DNA of 64,000 bases from Deltaproteobacteria bacterium (GCA_024276465.1 JAJRXD010000025.1:1-64000), one strand, 5' to 3'; positions 26,910 through 35,916 are shown, counted from the stretch's first letter. A program made the numbers and translations. Notes: generated by a model not told the origin, from the sequence alone.

Positions 26910-27821
26910 ATGCCGAATAACCGTCGAAATTTTTTCAAACAATTAGCTGGAATTGGAAGCCTTCTCCTGCTTGGAAAGAAGAAAAAAGCACATGCTGCTT
27001 ACTCGGGACGCAGTCCGGATCAGTTAGGTGTTCTTGTTGATACAACCCTTTGCGTTGGATGCCGGAGTTGTGAAAAGGCCTGCAACCGGATTAACGAAGA
27101 TCTTCCGCACAAGCCTTCCGAAACTTTCAGAGACGATTCAGTCTTTGAACAGAGAAGAAGAATGGAGTGGGATGCCTACACCGTGGTTAACAGATACAAA
27201 AACCAGGGGGATGAAGGCAGATCCCTGTACGCAAAATTTCAGTGCATGCACTGTGTGTATCCGGCCTGTGAATCAGCCTGTATTGTCGGTGCATTCACCA
27301 GGGAACCGAACGGGGCGGTGATCTATGATGCCTGGAAATGTATCGGATGCCGTTACTGTATGGCAGCCTGTCCTTTTCAGGTCCCTGCATATGAGTACGG
27401 AAACGCCCTGACACCCCAGGTCAGAAAATGTACCTTCTGCTTTGAGAAAAGGCTTTCAGAGGGGAAGATTCCTGCATGTGTCGAGGCCTGTCCCATGCAG
27501 GTCATGAGCTTTGGGAAAAGAAACGATCTTATCAGAAAAGCGAAGAAAAAAATTAAAGAATCCAGTGACCGTTATCTTCCCCATATCTACGGCGAAAGAG
27601 AGGTGGGAGGTACTGCATGGCTGTATCTGTCAGGGGTTGCGTTTGAGGATATTGATTTTCCGAAATTAGGGTATGGACCTGTGCCTGGTTATACCGAGCC
27701 AATTCAGCATGCTATTTTCAAATGGTTTCTTCCACCCCTGGGTTTGTATACAATGCTGGGTGGAATTATGTGGTTTTTGAACAAAAAAAAGAAAAACCGG
27801 AAACAGTTAGAAAACAAATAA
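26910..27821 (+). CDS. hmcB: HmcB/HybA-like four-cluster ferredoxin subunit
   Basis: 303 residues. A twin-arginine signal (RRNFFKQLAGIG, residues ~5-16) sends the folded protein across the membrane. Cysteine groups for four 4Fe-4S clusters follow (CVGCRSCEKAC, CMHCVYPACESAC, CIGCRYCMAACP, CTFC ... CVEACP), then a C-terminal membrane helix (~275-292). This is the DmsB/HybA class that passes electrons between periplasmic cytochrome and an NrfD-type membrane protein. It lies 21 bp after hmcA and 2 bp before hmcC. Confidence 0.92.
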   Translation: MPNNRRNFFKQLAGIGSLLLLGKKKKAHAAYSGRSPDQLGVLVDTTLCVGCRSCEKACNRINEDLPHKPSETFRDDSVFEQRRRMEWDAYTVVNRYKNQGDEGRSLYAKFQCMHCVYPACESACIVGAFTREPNGAVIYDAWKCIGCRYCMAACPFQVPAYEYGNALTPQVRKCTFCFEKRLSEGKIPACVEACPMQVMSFGKRNDLIRKAKKKIKESSDRYLPHIYGEREVGGTAWLYLSGVAFEDIDFPKLGYGPVPGYTEPIQHAIFKWFLPPLGLYTMLGGIMWFLNKKKKNRKQLENK

Positions 27822-27823
27822 AA

Positions 27824-29035
27824 ATGAGTTCTCACCAACGTGCAGCACCTGTTGAAAAAAAGTTTTTTACCCCGGGCATGAAAATTCTTACTGCGGTTAT
27901 GGTCACCGGGCTTGGTTTCGGGCTGTACAGAATGATATTCGGGCTGGCATCTGTTACTAATTTAAACAATCAATATGCGCTGGGCCTGTGGATCGGGGCG
28001 GATGTGGCAACCGGGGTGGCCCTGGCAGCCGGTGGTTTTACCACAGGTGCTTTGGTCTATATTTTTAACCGCGAGCATTTTCATGCTATCCTGAGACCTG
28101 CTCTTCTCACAGCCCTGTTAGGATATACCTTTGTCGGGATAGGTTTAGAGTTTGACCTTGGCAAGTGGTATAATATATGGCATCCGGCAATTCCCTTCAT
28201 GTGGCAGGGAAATTCGGTTTTGTTTGAAGTCGGCATGTGTGTAATGGTGTACCTGAATGTTTTGTATATTGAATTTATGCCGGTTGTATGTGAGAGGTTT
28301 ATCGGCAGGGTAAATCTTCCGGGAATGCTTTCCTGTTTAAATAACCCTGTTGACATACTTCTCAGGTTTCTTGACCATATACTGGGCAAGATAATGTTCA
28401 TTTTTATAATTGCAGGGGTGGTATTATCCTGCCTGCATCAGTCCTCACTGGGGACATTGATGGTTATTGCTCCCTATAAGCTGCATCCCCTGTACTGGTC
28501 GCTTCTTTCACCGGCATTTTTTCTTTCCTCTGCTATTGGTGTTGGACTTCCCATGGTAATCTTTGAATCAATGCTTGCATGCAGGGCATTTGGGCGCAAG
28601 CCTGAAATGCGTGTTCTGACCCCCCTTGCCAGGATCATTCCATTCCTGATAGGCGTATATATTTTCTTAAAAATAGGCGATATGATTTTCAGGGGCACTT
28701 ATGTTTATCTTTTTGAGAGTTCTGTCCCGGCCATAATGTTCTGGATTGAATTCGGTTTTTTGACAGTGGTTCCCTTTTTCATGTTTATGTCTTCTGATAT
28801 TCGGCGGTCTCCGCGGGGACTGTTTATTGCAGCCACCATGTATATTATCGGAATTTTCCTGAACCGCAGCACTGTGTTTTTTATTGCTTTTAAACCGGTA
28901 TATGCTGAAAAGGCTTATATTCCCGCCATGGGTGAGTTTGCCCTTACCATCGGCCTTATTGCAGCCATTATATTTGTTTACCGGGTTTTTGTTACGATAC
29001 TGCCCGTCCTGCCGGCACAGGAAGAAAATTCATAA
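27824..29035 (+). CDS. hmcC: HmcC/NrfD-like integral membrane subunit
   Basis: 403 residues from ATG 27824, just after the hmcB stop. An upstream in-frame start at 27722 lies inside hmcB and is not used. About ten membrane helices with the NrfD/PsrC fold (for example AVMVTGLGFGLYRMIFG near residue 24 and LLTALLGYTFVGIGLEFDLG near 105). NrfD proteins bind menaquinone and may conduct protons. With HmcA and HmcB it would form a periplasm-to-quinone electron module. No hmcD/E follow here; the HmcE-like subunit is encoded upstream of metV instead. Confidence 0.9.
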   Translation: MSSHQRAAPVEKKFFTPGMKILTAVMVTGLGFGLYRMIFGLASVTNLNNQYALGLWIGADVATGVALAAGGFTTGALVYIFNREHFHAILRPALLTALLGYTFVGIGLEFDLGKWYNIWHPAIPFMWQGNSVLFEVGMCVMVYLNVLYIEFMPVVCERFIGRVNLPGMLSCLNNPVDILLRFLDHILGKIMFIFIIAGVVLSCLHQSSLGTLMVIAPYKLHPLYWSLLSPAFFLSSAIGVGLPMVIFESMLACRAFGRKPEMRVLTPLARIIPFLIGVYIFLKIGDMIFRGTYVYLFESSVPAIMFWIEFGFLTVVPFFMFMSSDIRRSPRGLFIAATMYIIGIFLNRSTVFFIAFKPVYAEKAYIPAMGEFALTIGLIAAIIFVYRVFVTILPVLPAQEENS

Positions 29036-29067
29036 TGGCCATAAAAAACCATAAAGGAGATAAGGAA

Positions 29068-29154
29068 ATGAAGCAGGAAAGCTGTCCGGAAGAGGATGAC
29101 ACAGGGGCAGGAGTTCATAGACTCTGCTGGATGAACAAAAAACAAGAATCATGA
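29068..29154 (+). CDS. Possible 28-aa peptide after hmcC
   Basis: ATG 29068 follows a good AAAGGAGATAAGGAA ribosome site and runs to TGA at 29154. The peptide (MKQESCPEEDDTGAGVHRL...) is acidic with two cysteines and has no membrane segment, unlike the small HmcD of Desulfovibrio. The strong ribosome site and position at the operon end are the only support. Confidence 0.3.
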   Translation: MKQESCPEEDDTGAGVHRLCWMNKKQES

Positions 29155-29163
29155 TTAGTTATT

Positions 29164-30402
29164 TCAGCTCTTTCGTTTATTGTTTTTTGATATAGACAGG
29201 AAAGCGAGAAGTGCAATTGCTGCACCAGAAGCACTGACCGGCCAGAACTCTCCGCCAAAATTTCCACGTTTCAGATAATCCACGGCAATACCTGTAATGG
29301 GCGCAATAATCATAATTGAGACTGATTGCGCCTGGTTTTCGATTGAAAGCACAGTTGCACCCTGAGTTTCTGAAGCGTGTTCTTCAAAACGGCTTATAAG
29401 AATTGGATGCCAGAGGTTCTGCAGAAGATAAGAAAGGACAAAACCGAAAATTGCAAGTGTATAAAGCTTGAAATAGAGAAAAGGCAAAAGCATTATATAG
29501 ATAATAAAGTTCGCTCCCCACAGGCGATGTGCTGCTGTCTCTTCATCTCCGGCATAGTCACAAATTATATGAGATTTTCGGCTCGCATATGCCGAAGCCA
29601 TGTAAAGCACAAAATAAACAGATCCCACAAGAATAGCACTTCGCTGCGTTTCATTGAGCATTACTCCTACAGGTAGTGAAAGTGCCGCACTTTTTAAAAT
29701 CGGCTGGAGATAATCTTTTGATGCCTTGAAAAAACCTGAAAAGCCCATTGACTCAAGTATCAGCCTGCGGAGTGACTTCCGCTTCACTGAAACACTCAGC
29801 GATTCCCACAGGTGTTTTGTCATGTGCTTTAAAGACACTTTGCCACCTGGCTGACCGTCAAGCTCTTTCGGATATCCTGCAAAGTTTATGATCCCCAGGA
29901 TATAGGGAATTATTGAAAAATAAAAAACAGAGGTGTAGTTACTGCTTGCCATTACAAAAATTGCAGCTAAAATCACTGAAAATGCAGATCCAATCTTTGC
30001 CCATGAGCGCGTATATCCATAGACTTTTGTTTTTTCGCCAATACGATTCTGCAGGCGCAGATAGGTGAAAATCATTGCTTTGTGCGTACCAGTGCGGAAG
30101 GCTTCGCCTATTGCGAAAAAAAACATTGCAGAAAAAAATTGCCAGAGCAGATTGCTTAAACCGAAAATGATGAATGAGACAATATAGGCCGTAAAGGAAA
30201 ATATCATTGATTTACGTCGCCCACAAATGTCAGCTACTGCGCCACTTGGAATCTCCATAAGGTTGACACATATTTCGCGAAAAGAAATAAGAAGGCCGAT
30301 CTGGAAAAATGACAGTCCCTTTTCTATAAATGCAAGCACTAAAAATGGCTGGTAATACTGCTGGTTCTTTAAAAATCCATAAAAAGAAAAACGCCTGATC
30401 AT
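29164..30402 (-). CDS. MFS transporter
   Basis: 412 residues with ~11-12 membrane helices. The MFS loop 2-3 signature is recognisable as GAVADICGRRKSM near residue 58, and FAIGEAFRTGTHKAMIFTYL near 95 is common in drug/metabolite MFS exporters of this subtype. Substrate is unknown. It faces the acetyl-CoA operon tail to tail, and neither gene shows a clear terminator in the 9-120 bp between them. Transcribed alone. Confidence 0.85.
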   Translation of the reverse strand: MIRRFSFYGFLKNQQYYQPFLVLAFIEKGLSFFQIGLLISFREICVNLMEIPSGAVADICGRRKSMIFSFTAYIVSFIIFGLSNLLWQFFSAMFFFAIGEAFRTGTHKAMIFTYLRLQNRIGEKTKVYGYTRSWAKIGSAFSVILAAIFVMASSNYTSVFYFSIIPYILGIINFAGYPKELDGQPGGKVSLKHMTKHLWESLSVSVKRKSLRRLILESMGFSGFFKASKDYLQPILKSAALSLPVGVMLNETQRSAILVGSVYFVLYMASAYASRKSHIICDYAGDEETAAHRLWGANFIIYIMLLPFLYFKLYTLAIFGFVLSYLLQNLWHPILISRFEEHASETQGATVLSIENQAQSVSIMIIAPITGIAVDYLKRGNFGGEFWPVSASGAAIALLAFLSISKNNKRKS

Positions 30403-30676
30403 AATCTTTTAGCCAATCAATATTTAAGAGGTTCTGCAATTATAATTAAAAAAACAGGAAAAAGATAAAAAATAACAGAATAAATTAATTTGTACGTTAC
30501 AGAAAAAGCAATAAAGATTGTATAACCTGTGATTAGTCTCGAATGCAAGCTGTCAACGCTGATCTGGTTTTGATATTTATGGTTGTCAAAATGCCTTCTG
30601 GCCTGTTATTATTCTCAAGTGCCTGCATTGGACAATTTATCGTTATGTCCTGTAAATAAAGCATAAAGTACGAGTC

Positions 30677-31318
30677 ATGTTAATACTTAAATTTATACCA
30701 TCTAAAGTTTTATCTCTGCAGGCCAGAAAACCAGCTGGTATAATTGGTCGATATGTAATGACCAGAATATTCAGCAGGGTTAATGCTGATCTCAACTCCC
30801 TTGTTAAGGAGATGCTTGATCTTAACAGGAACGACAGGGTGTTGGAAATTGGATTCGGGCCGGGAAAATTGATAAGCAAGATTGCAGAAATAACTACTGA
30901 AGGAGTTGTTGAAGGAATTGATTTTTCGCCAGCTATGTTCCGGGCAGCTGTCAAAGTTAATAAGTACCATATTGCAACTGGAAAAGTAAGGCTGCAAAAA
31001 GGAGAATGCAGCAGCCTTCCTTTTGATAATGAATCATTTGATAAATTGTGCTCATCAAACACCCTGTATTTCTGGAAAGATCCAGACAAAAACCTCATGG
31101 AGATGTTTCGGGTAATAAAGCCCGGGGGAAGGATTGTGATTGGGTTTCGAGATGATAAACAGATGAGCAGGCTGAATCTAAGTGAAGACATTTTCAGCAC
31201 ATATTCATTAGATGAAGTTGTCAGCCTGCTGACACATGCAGGGTTTTCAGACTCGCATATAGTAGAAAAAGAATGCAGGCCTTTTCATTCATATTGTGCA
31301 GTAGCAACCAGGCCATGA
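30677..31318 (+). CDS. Class I SAM-dependent methyltransferase
   Basis: 213 residues, ATG 30677. Rossmann-like fold with the SAM-binding motif VLEIGFGPGKL (~residues 54-64), acidic residue in VEGIDFS, then LPFDNESFDKLCSSNTLYFW (motif post-I/IV) and IKPGGRIVIGF. It belongs to the Methyltransf_11 group. Substrate is unknown. The 274 bp before it (30403-30676) show no gene. It is not obviously linked to its neighbours. Confidence 0.88.
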   Translation: MLILKFIPSKVLSLQARKPAGIIGRYVMTRIFSRVNADLNSLVKEMLDLNRNDRVLEIGFGPGKLISKIAEITTEGVVEGIDFSPAMFRAAVKVNKYHIATGKVRLQKGECSSLPFDNESFDKLCSSNTLYFWKDPDKNLMEMFRVIKPGGRIVIGFRDDKQMSRLNLSEDIFSTYSLDEVVSLLTHAGFSDSHIVEKECRPFHSYCAVATRP

Positions 31319-31357
31319 CAAATAAAAAATTGCCCCTGAAATGCTCATTTGCATATT

Positions 31358-31420
31358 AAAACCGGAATTTGCAGCAGGCATCTACTGCGGGATACCCCTC
31401 TGCTGCAAATTCCGGGTTTA
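31358..31420. repeat. Long perfect inverted repeat before the TauE/SafE gene
   Basis: CCGGAATTTGCAGCAG (31362-31377) and its exact complement (31400-31415) form a 16-bp stem, extendable to ~20 bp with one mismatch, around a 22-nt loop. It lies between the methyltransferase stop and the permease start. It could end the first transcript or act as an mRNA hairpin; no T-run favours one strand. Confidence 0.6.
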
Positions 31421-31444
31421 ATCGTCTGGCTTGAGAATTAAATT

Positions 31445-32251
31445 ATGGTGTTAGAAACAGAATGGATATTGTCATTTTTATTGTTGGGCTCTTTTGCTGG
31501 ATTTATGGCCGGGCTGTTAGGAATTGGTGGTGGCGGAATAATGGTTCCTGTGCTTACGGCAATTTTTTTACAACAGGGCATCCCTGTTGAAAATGTAGTG
31601 CATTTAGCTTTAGGCACATCAATGGCATCTATAATTATAACTTCAACATCAAGCCTGTGTGCTCATAATTCAAGGGGTGGGGTAATCTGGAAAGTTGTTA
31701 AAGGCATGGCCCCTGGTATTATAGCAGGCACCTTTGCAGCTACTTTTTTAGCCTCTCATCTCAGAGCTCTTTATCTTGCCCTGTTCTTTTCGGTGTTTAT
31801 GGCTTATGTGTCGATTCAAATGTTTCTAAACAAAAAACCAAAACCAGGCAGAGAATTAGCAGGAAATGGAGGGTTGCTGATCGCTGGTTCAGGGATTGGA
31901 GCAATATCGGCGTTAGTATCCATTGGGGGTGGGTCTTTAACAGTTCCGTATCTTGCCTGGCAGAATGTTGATATTAAAAAAGCAATTGGCACATCAGCAG
32001 CAATTGGATTGCCCATTTCAGTTGCAGGCACTATAGGATACGTAATTAATGGCTGGTCAAGTTCATTGACAGACAGCTATACGCTTGGTTTTGTATACCT
32101 CCCGGCAGCATTGCTGATTTCAGTAACCAGCTTTATTACTGCTCCTTATGGTGTTAAGATGGCTCATAAGCTGCCTGTAGCTGTTCTGAAAAAAGTATTT
32201 GCTGTTTTGCTGATTATTCTCAGCATGAAGATGCTGACTTCAGTTATGTAA
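31445..32251 (+). CDS. TauE/SafE family permease
   Basis: 268 residues with ~8 membrane helices. The two family repeats are visible: GFMAGLLGIGGGGIMVPVL near residue 20 and GAISALVSIGGGSLTVPYL near 150, each with the glycine-rich turn. Members export sulfite, sulfoacetate or other organosulfur anions, or import small carboxylates. In this setting sulfite or an organosulfonate is plausible but not shown. Confidence 0.88.
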   Translation: MVLETEWILSFLLLGSFAGFMAGLLGIGGGGIMVPVLTAIFLQQGIPVENVVHLALGTSMASIIITSTSSLCAHNSRGGVIWKVVKGMAPGIIAGTFAATFLASHLRALYLALFFSVFMAYVSIQMFLNKKPKPGRELAGNGGLLIAGSGIGAISALVSIGGGSLTVPYLAWQNVDIKKAIGTSAAIGLPISVAGTIGYVINGWSSSLTDSYTLGFVYLPAALLISVTSFITAPYGVKMAHKLPVAVLKKVFAVLLIILSMKMLTSVM

Positions 32252-32335
32252 TCGGGCAAAACAGGGGGCAGCGGGTGTGTTGAAAAAGTCATTTCAATGG
32301 GACTGAGGGGGTTTGTTTTAAAAAATCCAATAACC

Positions 32336-32361
32336 ATGATGCTGTCCGGGAATAGCATCAT
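32336..32361 (+). repeat. Hairpin overlapping the flavoprotein leader
   Basis: ATGATGCT and AGCATCAT pair perfectly around a 10-nt loop, ending ~6 bp before the AGAAAGGA ribosome site of the next gene. It could affect translation of that gene; no regulator is known. Confidence 0.35.
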
Positions 32362-32375
32362 AGAAAGGATTAAAA

Positions 32376-32954
32376 ATGGCAGAGATACTTGGAATATGCG
32401 GAAGCGCAAGAAAAAAAGGCAATACAGCTGCACTTTTAAAAGAAGTGCTGAAATCAACGGGTATGGAAAGTGAGCTTATATTTCTTTCAGACCTTGACAT
32501 AGGATTTTGCAGCGGTTGCAGAATTTGCATGAAAAACAGGGGAAAGTGTGCTAAGGATGATGACATGAAAGGCCTTATTGATAAAATTCTGTCATCTAAA
32601 GCCATTGTTCTTGGAACACCTAATTTCTACTATGATGTTTCCGGTTTAATGAAGAACATGATTGACAGAACTGTTTCAACAAGTTATTTAGGCATTGGTG
32701 AATACACGGGTGCTGAGTGGCATGGATGGAGACCGTTAGTTGAAAAAACCGGGGGCATAGTAATTACTCAGGCAGCATTCGGTGGAGAAAAGGCTGAAGA
32801 CACTTTTAACTGTTTCGCAGAATATTCAGGATTAAATCTTGCTGGAACTGTAATAGCATCCTTTGGCTCACAGACTGTCAATGAATTTCCTGAATATGTT
32901 GATGAAGCTGTTGAACTTGGGAAAAAGATAAAAAAGAGGATTAAGGGGAACTGA
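32376..32954 (+). CDS. Iron-sulfur flavoprotein / NADPH-dependent FMN reductase family
   Basis: 192 residues with a flavodoxin-like fold. The N-terminal GICGSARKKGNTAALL (~5-20) is the FMN phosphate loop. The compact cysteine motif CSGCRICMKNRGKC (~46-59) is of the Isf type that binds a 4Fe-4S cluster, followed by GTPNFYYDVSGLMKNMIDR. Such proteins move single electrons from ferredoxin and in anaerobes are linked to oxygen or peroxide defence. It is followed by cupin, rubredoxin and flavodiiron protein genes in the same orientation, which supports that role. Confidence 0.85.
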   Translation: MAEILGICGSARKKGNTAALLKEVLKSTGMESELIFLSDLDIGFCSGCRICMKNRGKCAKDDDMKGLIDKILSSKAIVLGTPNFYYDVSGLMKNMIDRTVSTSYLGIGEYTGAEWHGWRPLVEKTGGIVITQAAFGGEKAEDTFNCFAEYSGLNLAGTVIASFGSQTVNEFPEYVDEAVELGKKIKKRIKGN

Positions 32955-32996
32955 ATTAGCTCTCCGGGGTAAAACAGTCTCATAAAAAAAGGGAAA

Positions 32997-33042
32997 TAAC
33001 ATGAAACCACAGAGGTCACAGAGAAACACTCTGTGTTCTGGT
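32997..33042. repeat. Dispersed CCACAGAGxTCACAGAG repeat, copy 2
   Basis: AAACCACAGAGGTCACAGAG followed by ACTCTGTG forms a hairpin. It is a second copy of the unit at 24095-24145. A further hairpin (TCCCGAA / TTCGGGA) follows at ~33080-33097 before the cupin gene. Confidence 0.5.
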
Positions 33043-33139
33043 TTGTTTTGACCGGAACGTGCCGTGCAAGCCCTGTCCCGAATGCTTTCGGGATAGGCGG
33101 GGAGCTTCACAATATGTTTTGTTTTGAAGGGAGGATGAA

Positions 33140-33457
33140 ATGAGTTCTCAACCGCAAGTGAGCTTACTGGCTGATTTAGTGAAATATCAGGAAGAATCTG
33201 TTGTAAGTAAAACTTTGATCAAAAAAGAGACAGGTACTGTAACATTGTTTGCCTTTGATCAGGGGCAGGGATTAAGTGAGCATACCGCACCTTTTGATGC
33301 TCTGGTCTGCGTGCTGGATGGCGAAGCAGAAATTATGATTTCAGGAAACCCGTATGTTTTGAAAAAGGGTGAAATGATTATATTGCCTGTCAACGAACCC
33401 CATTCTCTAAAGGCTGTCAAAAAGTTTAAAATGATGCTTACCATGATCAGGTCATAA
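33140..33457 (+). CDS. Small cupin-domain protein
   Basis: 105 residues, ATG after GGGAGG. Single-domain cupin: the first motif region (GLSEHTAPFDALVCVLDGEAEIMI) and the second (LPVNEPHSLKA) carry His and Glu residues expected around a metal site. The product has no assigned reaction. Proteins of this size often accompany oxidative-stress genes in anaerobes, and this one lies before rubredoxin and flavodiiron genes. Confidence 0.8.
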   Translation: MSSQPQVSLLADLVKYQEESVVSKTLIKKETGTVTLFAFDQGQGLSEHTAPFDALVCVLDGEAEIMISGNPYVLKKGEMIILPVNEPHSLKAVKKFKMMLTMIRS

Positions 33458-33529
33458 ATTTATTTTTTTCAATCTGCTGACTGGTTGGTGGTTCATAAAA
33501 AATATTTTACAGCAAAGGAAGGCAGCAAA

Positions 33530-33691
33530 ATGGATAAGTATGTTTGTAATGTATGCGGTTATGTTTATGGTCCTGAAGAAGGGGATCAGGGTGCAGGAGT
33601 AGAACCGGGAACAAGGTTTGAGGATTTGCCGAATGATTGGGAATGCCCTGTGTGTGGTGCGTCAAAGGATGAATTTGAAAGGGAAGAATAG
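33530..33691 (+). CDS. Rubredoxin
   Basis: 53 residues from ATG 33530 with AAAGGAAGG upstream. The two knuckles CNVCGY (~6-11) and CPVCGAS (~39-45) bind one iron by four cysteines, with the aromatic YVYGPEEGD segment between. It donates electrons to the flavodiiron protein encoded 18 bp downstream in the same operon. Length is standard for the family (52-54 aa). Confidence 0.97.
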   Translation: MDKYVCNVCGYVYGPEEGDQGAGVEPGTRFEDLPNDWECPVCGASKDEFEREE

Positions 33692-33709
33692 AAGCAAAGG
33701 AGCTACAGC

Positions 33710-34912
33710 ATGAGTTTTAATATTAAAAATAACGTATACTGGGTAGGCAAAATTGACTGGGAACTCAAAAGATTTCATGGCTATGAATACTCGACACATC
33801 GCGGTTCGACGTATAATTCATATTTGATCAAAGAAGATAAAACTGCTTTGATTGATACTGTATGGGGACCTTATTCAAAAGAGTTCATTGAAAACCTTGC
33901 TAATGAAATTGACCTGAATAAAATTGACTATGTAATCGCAAATCATGCCGAAGCCGACCATAGCGGCACGCTGCCGGAACTCATGCGCAATATTCCTGAC
34001 ACACCGATATATTGCACAAAAAACGGGCTCAAATCATTAAAAGGGCAGTATCATCAGGACTGGAACTTCAATGTTGTTAAGACCGGCGACACACTGAGCC
34101 TGGGGGACAAGGATCTGGTTTTTGTCGAGATGCCCATGCTCCATTGGCCTGACAGCATGCTCTGCTACTTAACGGGAGACAACCTGCTGTTCAGCAACGA
34201 TGCTTTCGGGCATCATTATGCTTCTGAATTAATGTACAGTGACCTGGTTGATCAGGCAGAACTGTATGCGGAATGTATTAAATACTATGCAAACATATTA
34301 ACGCCGTTCAATCCGATGGTTATTAAGAAAATAAAGGAGGTGCTGTCATTAAACCTTCCGCTTGATATGATCTGTCCATCCCATGGCATGATATGGAGAG
34401 ACCGCCCTGAGCAAATTGTTGAGCAATATTTAAAGTGGGCTGATAATTACCAGGAAAACCAGATCACAGTTATTTATGATACCATGTGGAACGGTACGCG
34501 CAAAATGGCTGAATGCATTGCGCAGGGGATCAGGGAATCGGACAAAGAAGTTAATGTTAAACTTTATCACCTTGGAAAAAGAGACAAAAACGATGTGATT
34601 ACAGAAGTTTTTAAATCCAAAGCTATTATTGTAGGTTCTCCGACCATTAATATGGGTATCTTAACTTCTGTAGCCGCTATCCTTGAATTAATAAAAGGTC
34701 TGAAATTCAGGGGAAAGAGAGCTGCTGCATTCGGATGCTATGGATGGAGCGGAGAGGCATCTAAAATCATTTCTGACAGTTTGGAAGCATCTGGATTTGA
34801 GATTGAGGATGAAGTTCTTAAAGTGAACTGGAATCCGGATAATGAAAGTATGGAAAAGTGTATTGAGTATGGAAAAAGATTTTCTGAAAAATCTGGGTTC
34901 AGAAAAAGGTGA
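33710..34912 (+). CDS. Flavodiiron protein (rubredoxin:oxygen oxidoreductase type)
   Basis: 400 residues: an N-terminal metallo-beta-lactamase domain with the diiron signature HAEADHSG (residues ~82-89) and later His/Asp ligands (LHWPDSM; SNDAFGHH; CPSHGMIW), then a C-terminal flavodoxin domain (VIYDTMWNGTRKMAECIA, ~255-272). These FprA-class enzymes reduce O2 to water or NO to N2O. With rubredoxin just upstream this is the Roo pair of sulfate reducers, a cytoplasmic oxygen scavenger. O2 against NO preference cannot be read from sequence. Confidence 0.95.
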   Translation: MSFNIKNNVYWVGKIDWELKRFHGYEYSTHRGSTYNSYLIKEDKTALIDTVWGPYSKEFIENLANEIDLNKIDYVIANHAEADHSGTLPELMRNIPDTPIYCTKNGLKSLKGQYHQDWNFNVVKTGDTLSLGDKDLVFVEMPMLHWPDSMLCYLTGDNLLFSNDAFGHHYASELMYSDLVDQAELYAECIKYYANILTPFNPMVIKKIKEVLSLNLPLDMICPSHGMIWRDRPEQIVEQYLKWADNYQENQITVIYDTMWNGTRKMAECIAQGIRESDKEVNVKLYHLGKRDKNDVITEVFKSKAIIVGSPTINMGILTSVAAILELIKGLKFRGKRAAAFGCYGWSGEASKIISDSLEASGFEIEDEVLKVNWNPDNESMEKCIEYGKRFSEKSGFRKR

Positions 34913-34948
34913 AAAAATCAGGCGGAATATCCTGGGGGGAAAGGGTGA

Positions 34949-35461
34949 CTATTTGTACCAGCCGGAATATTTCAGATAACTGCTGGCAATGCGCTTGATC
35001 TGTCCTTCCAGAAGGTCGTTGCTGATGGCCTTTACTTTTTTTGCAGGTGTTCCTGCATAAACACTCCCTGATTCCACGACCGTATTTTCCAGAACAACAG
35101 CCCCTGCTGCAATAATGCTGTTACTTTCAATAACTGCCAGGTCCAGAACAACAGCTCCCATCCCAACCAGCACATTATCGTTTATAGTACAGCCGTGAAT
35201 AACAGCATTATGTGCAATTGAAACATTATTACCTATGCTGGTCCCAGCTTTTTTGTAGGTGCCGTGAATTGTAGCATTGTCCTGTACATTTACCTTATTG
35301 CCCAGACGTATGTAATGTACGTCACCTCTTAACACTGCATTAAACCATATGGAGCAGTCATCACCCATTGTAACATCGCCAATAATTACAGCATTTTCCG
35401 CCAGGAAGCAGTTGCTGCCGAAAACAGGCGTTTTGCTGTTTAAGGTTTTTATCAGTGCCAT
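34949..35461 (-). CDS. Gamma-class carbonic anhydrase-like hexapeptide protein
   Basis: 170 residues from ATG 35461 (a 23-codon longer frame starts at 35530 but its extra part is low-complexity). Left-handed beta-helix repeats such as VIIGDVTMGDDCSIW run through most of the length. Possible metal-binding histidines sit in NATIHGTY, SIAHNAVIHGC, the pattern of gamma carbonic anhydrases (CamH/YrdA group). It would supply CO2/bicarbonate interconversion, which fits a CO2-using organism, but many relatives have no proven activity. Confidence 0.85.
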   Translation of the reverse strand: MALIKTLNSKTPVFGSNCFLAENAVIIGDVTMGDDCSIWFNAVLRGDVHYIRLGNKVNVQDNATIHGTYKKAGTSIGNNVSIAHNAVIHGCTINDNVLVGMGAVVLDLAVIESNSIIAAGAVVLENTVVESGSVYAGTPAKKVKAISNDLLEGQIKRIASSYLKYSGWYK

Positions 35462-35757
35462 TTGTGTTGTTCCCGCATCGGTTTTACTGTCTTCTTCGGG
35501 GTTTAGCGCAGCACTCTCTGTGGAAGACAAATCCTGCTGATTTTTTTAATAATGTTTTCATTGGATAGCCCTGGCTAATATTTGCAAAAAAAGAATGTGC
35601 TTTTTCCATGATGCAGATGTTCCAAAGCAGCATGAATAGCACATTATTGTTTCCATATCAGGTAGCATAATTTACTTAACAATTCAAAAAAAAGTAACTG
35701 AGAATACTACATGCTGCTCATAGTAGTCCGTTCTGTGATTTTTATTGCATACGAACC

Positions 35758-35864
35758 TGTCATTGCGAGGGAAGCATGACCGAAGCAATCTCCTGAAAAC
35801 AGGGGGATTGCTTCGTCGGGGCCTGCCCCGATTTTATCGGGGTTCCTCACTCCTCGCAATGACA
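35758..35864. repeat. TCATTGCGAGG palindromic mobile-repeat element, copy 1
   Basis: Perfect 13-bp terminal inverted repeats TGTCATTGCGAGG (35758-35770) and CCTCGCAATGACA (35852-35864) bound ~107 bp that also contain internal palindromes (GCAATCTCCT / GATTGC; CCCCGATTTTATCGGGG). It is a MITE-like unit without genes. A diverged second copy is at 45912-46007. Confidence 0.8.
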
Positions 35865-35916
35865 GCTGTTAATCAGGACTTTCCGTTCAGCCACTATTTA
35901 GGAAACGTTCTACTAT

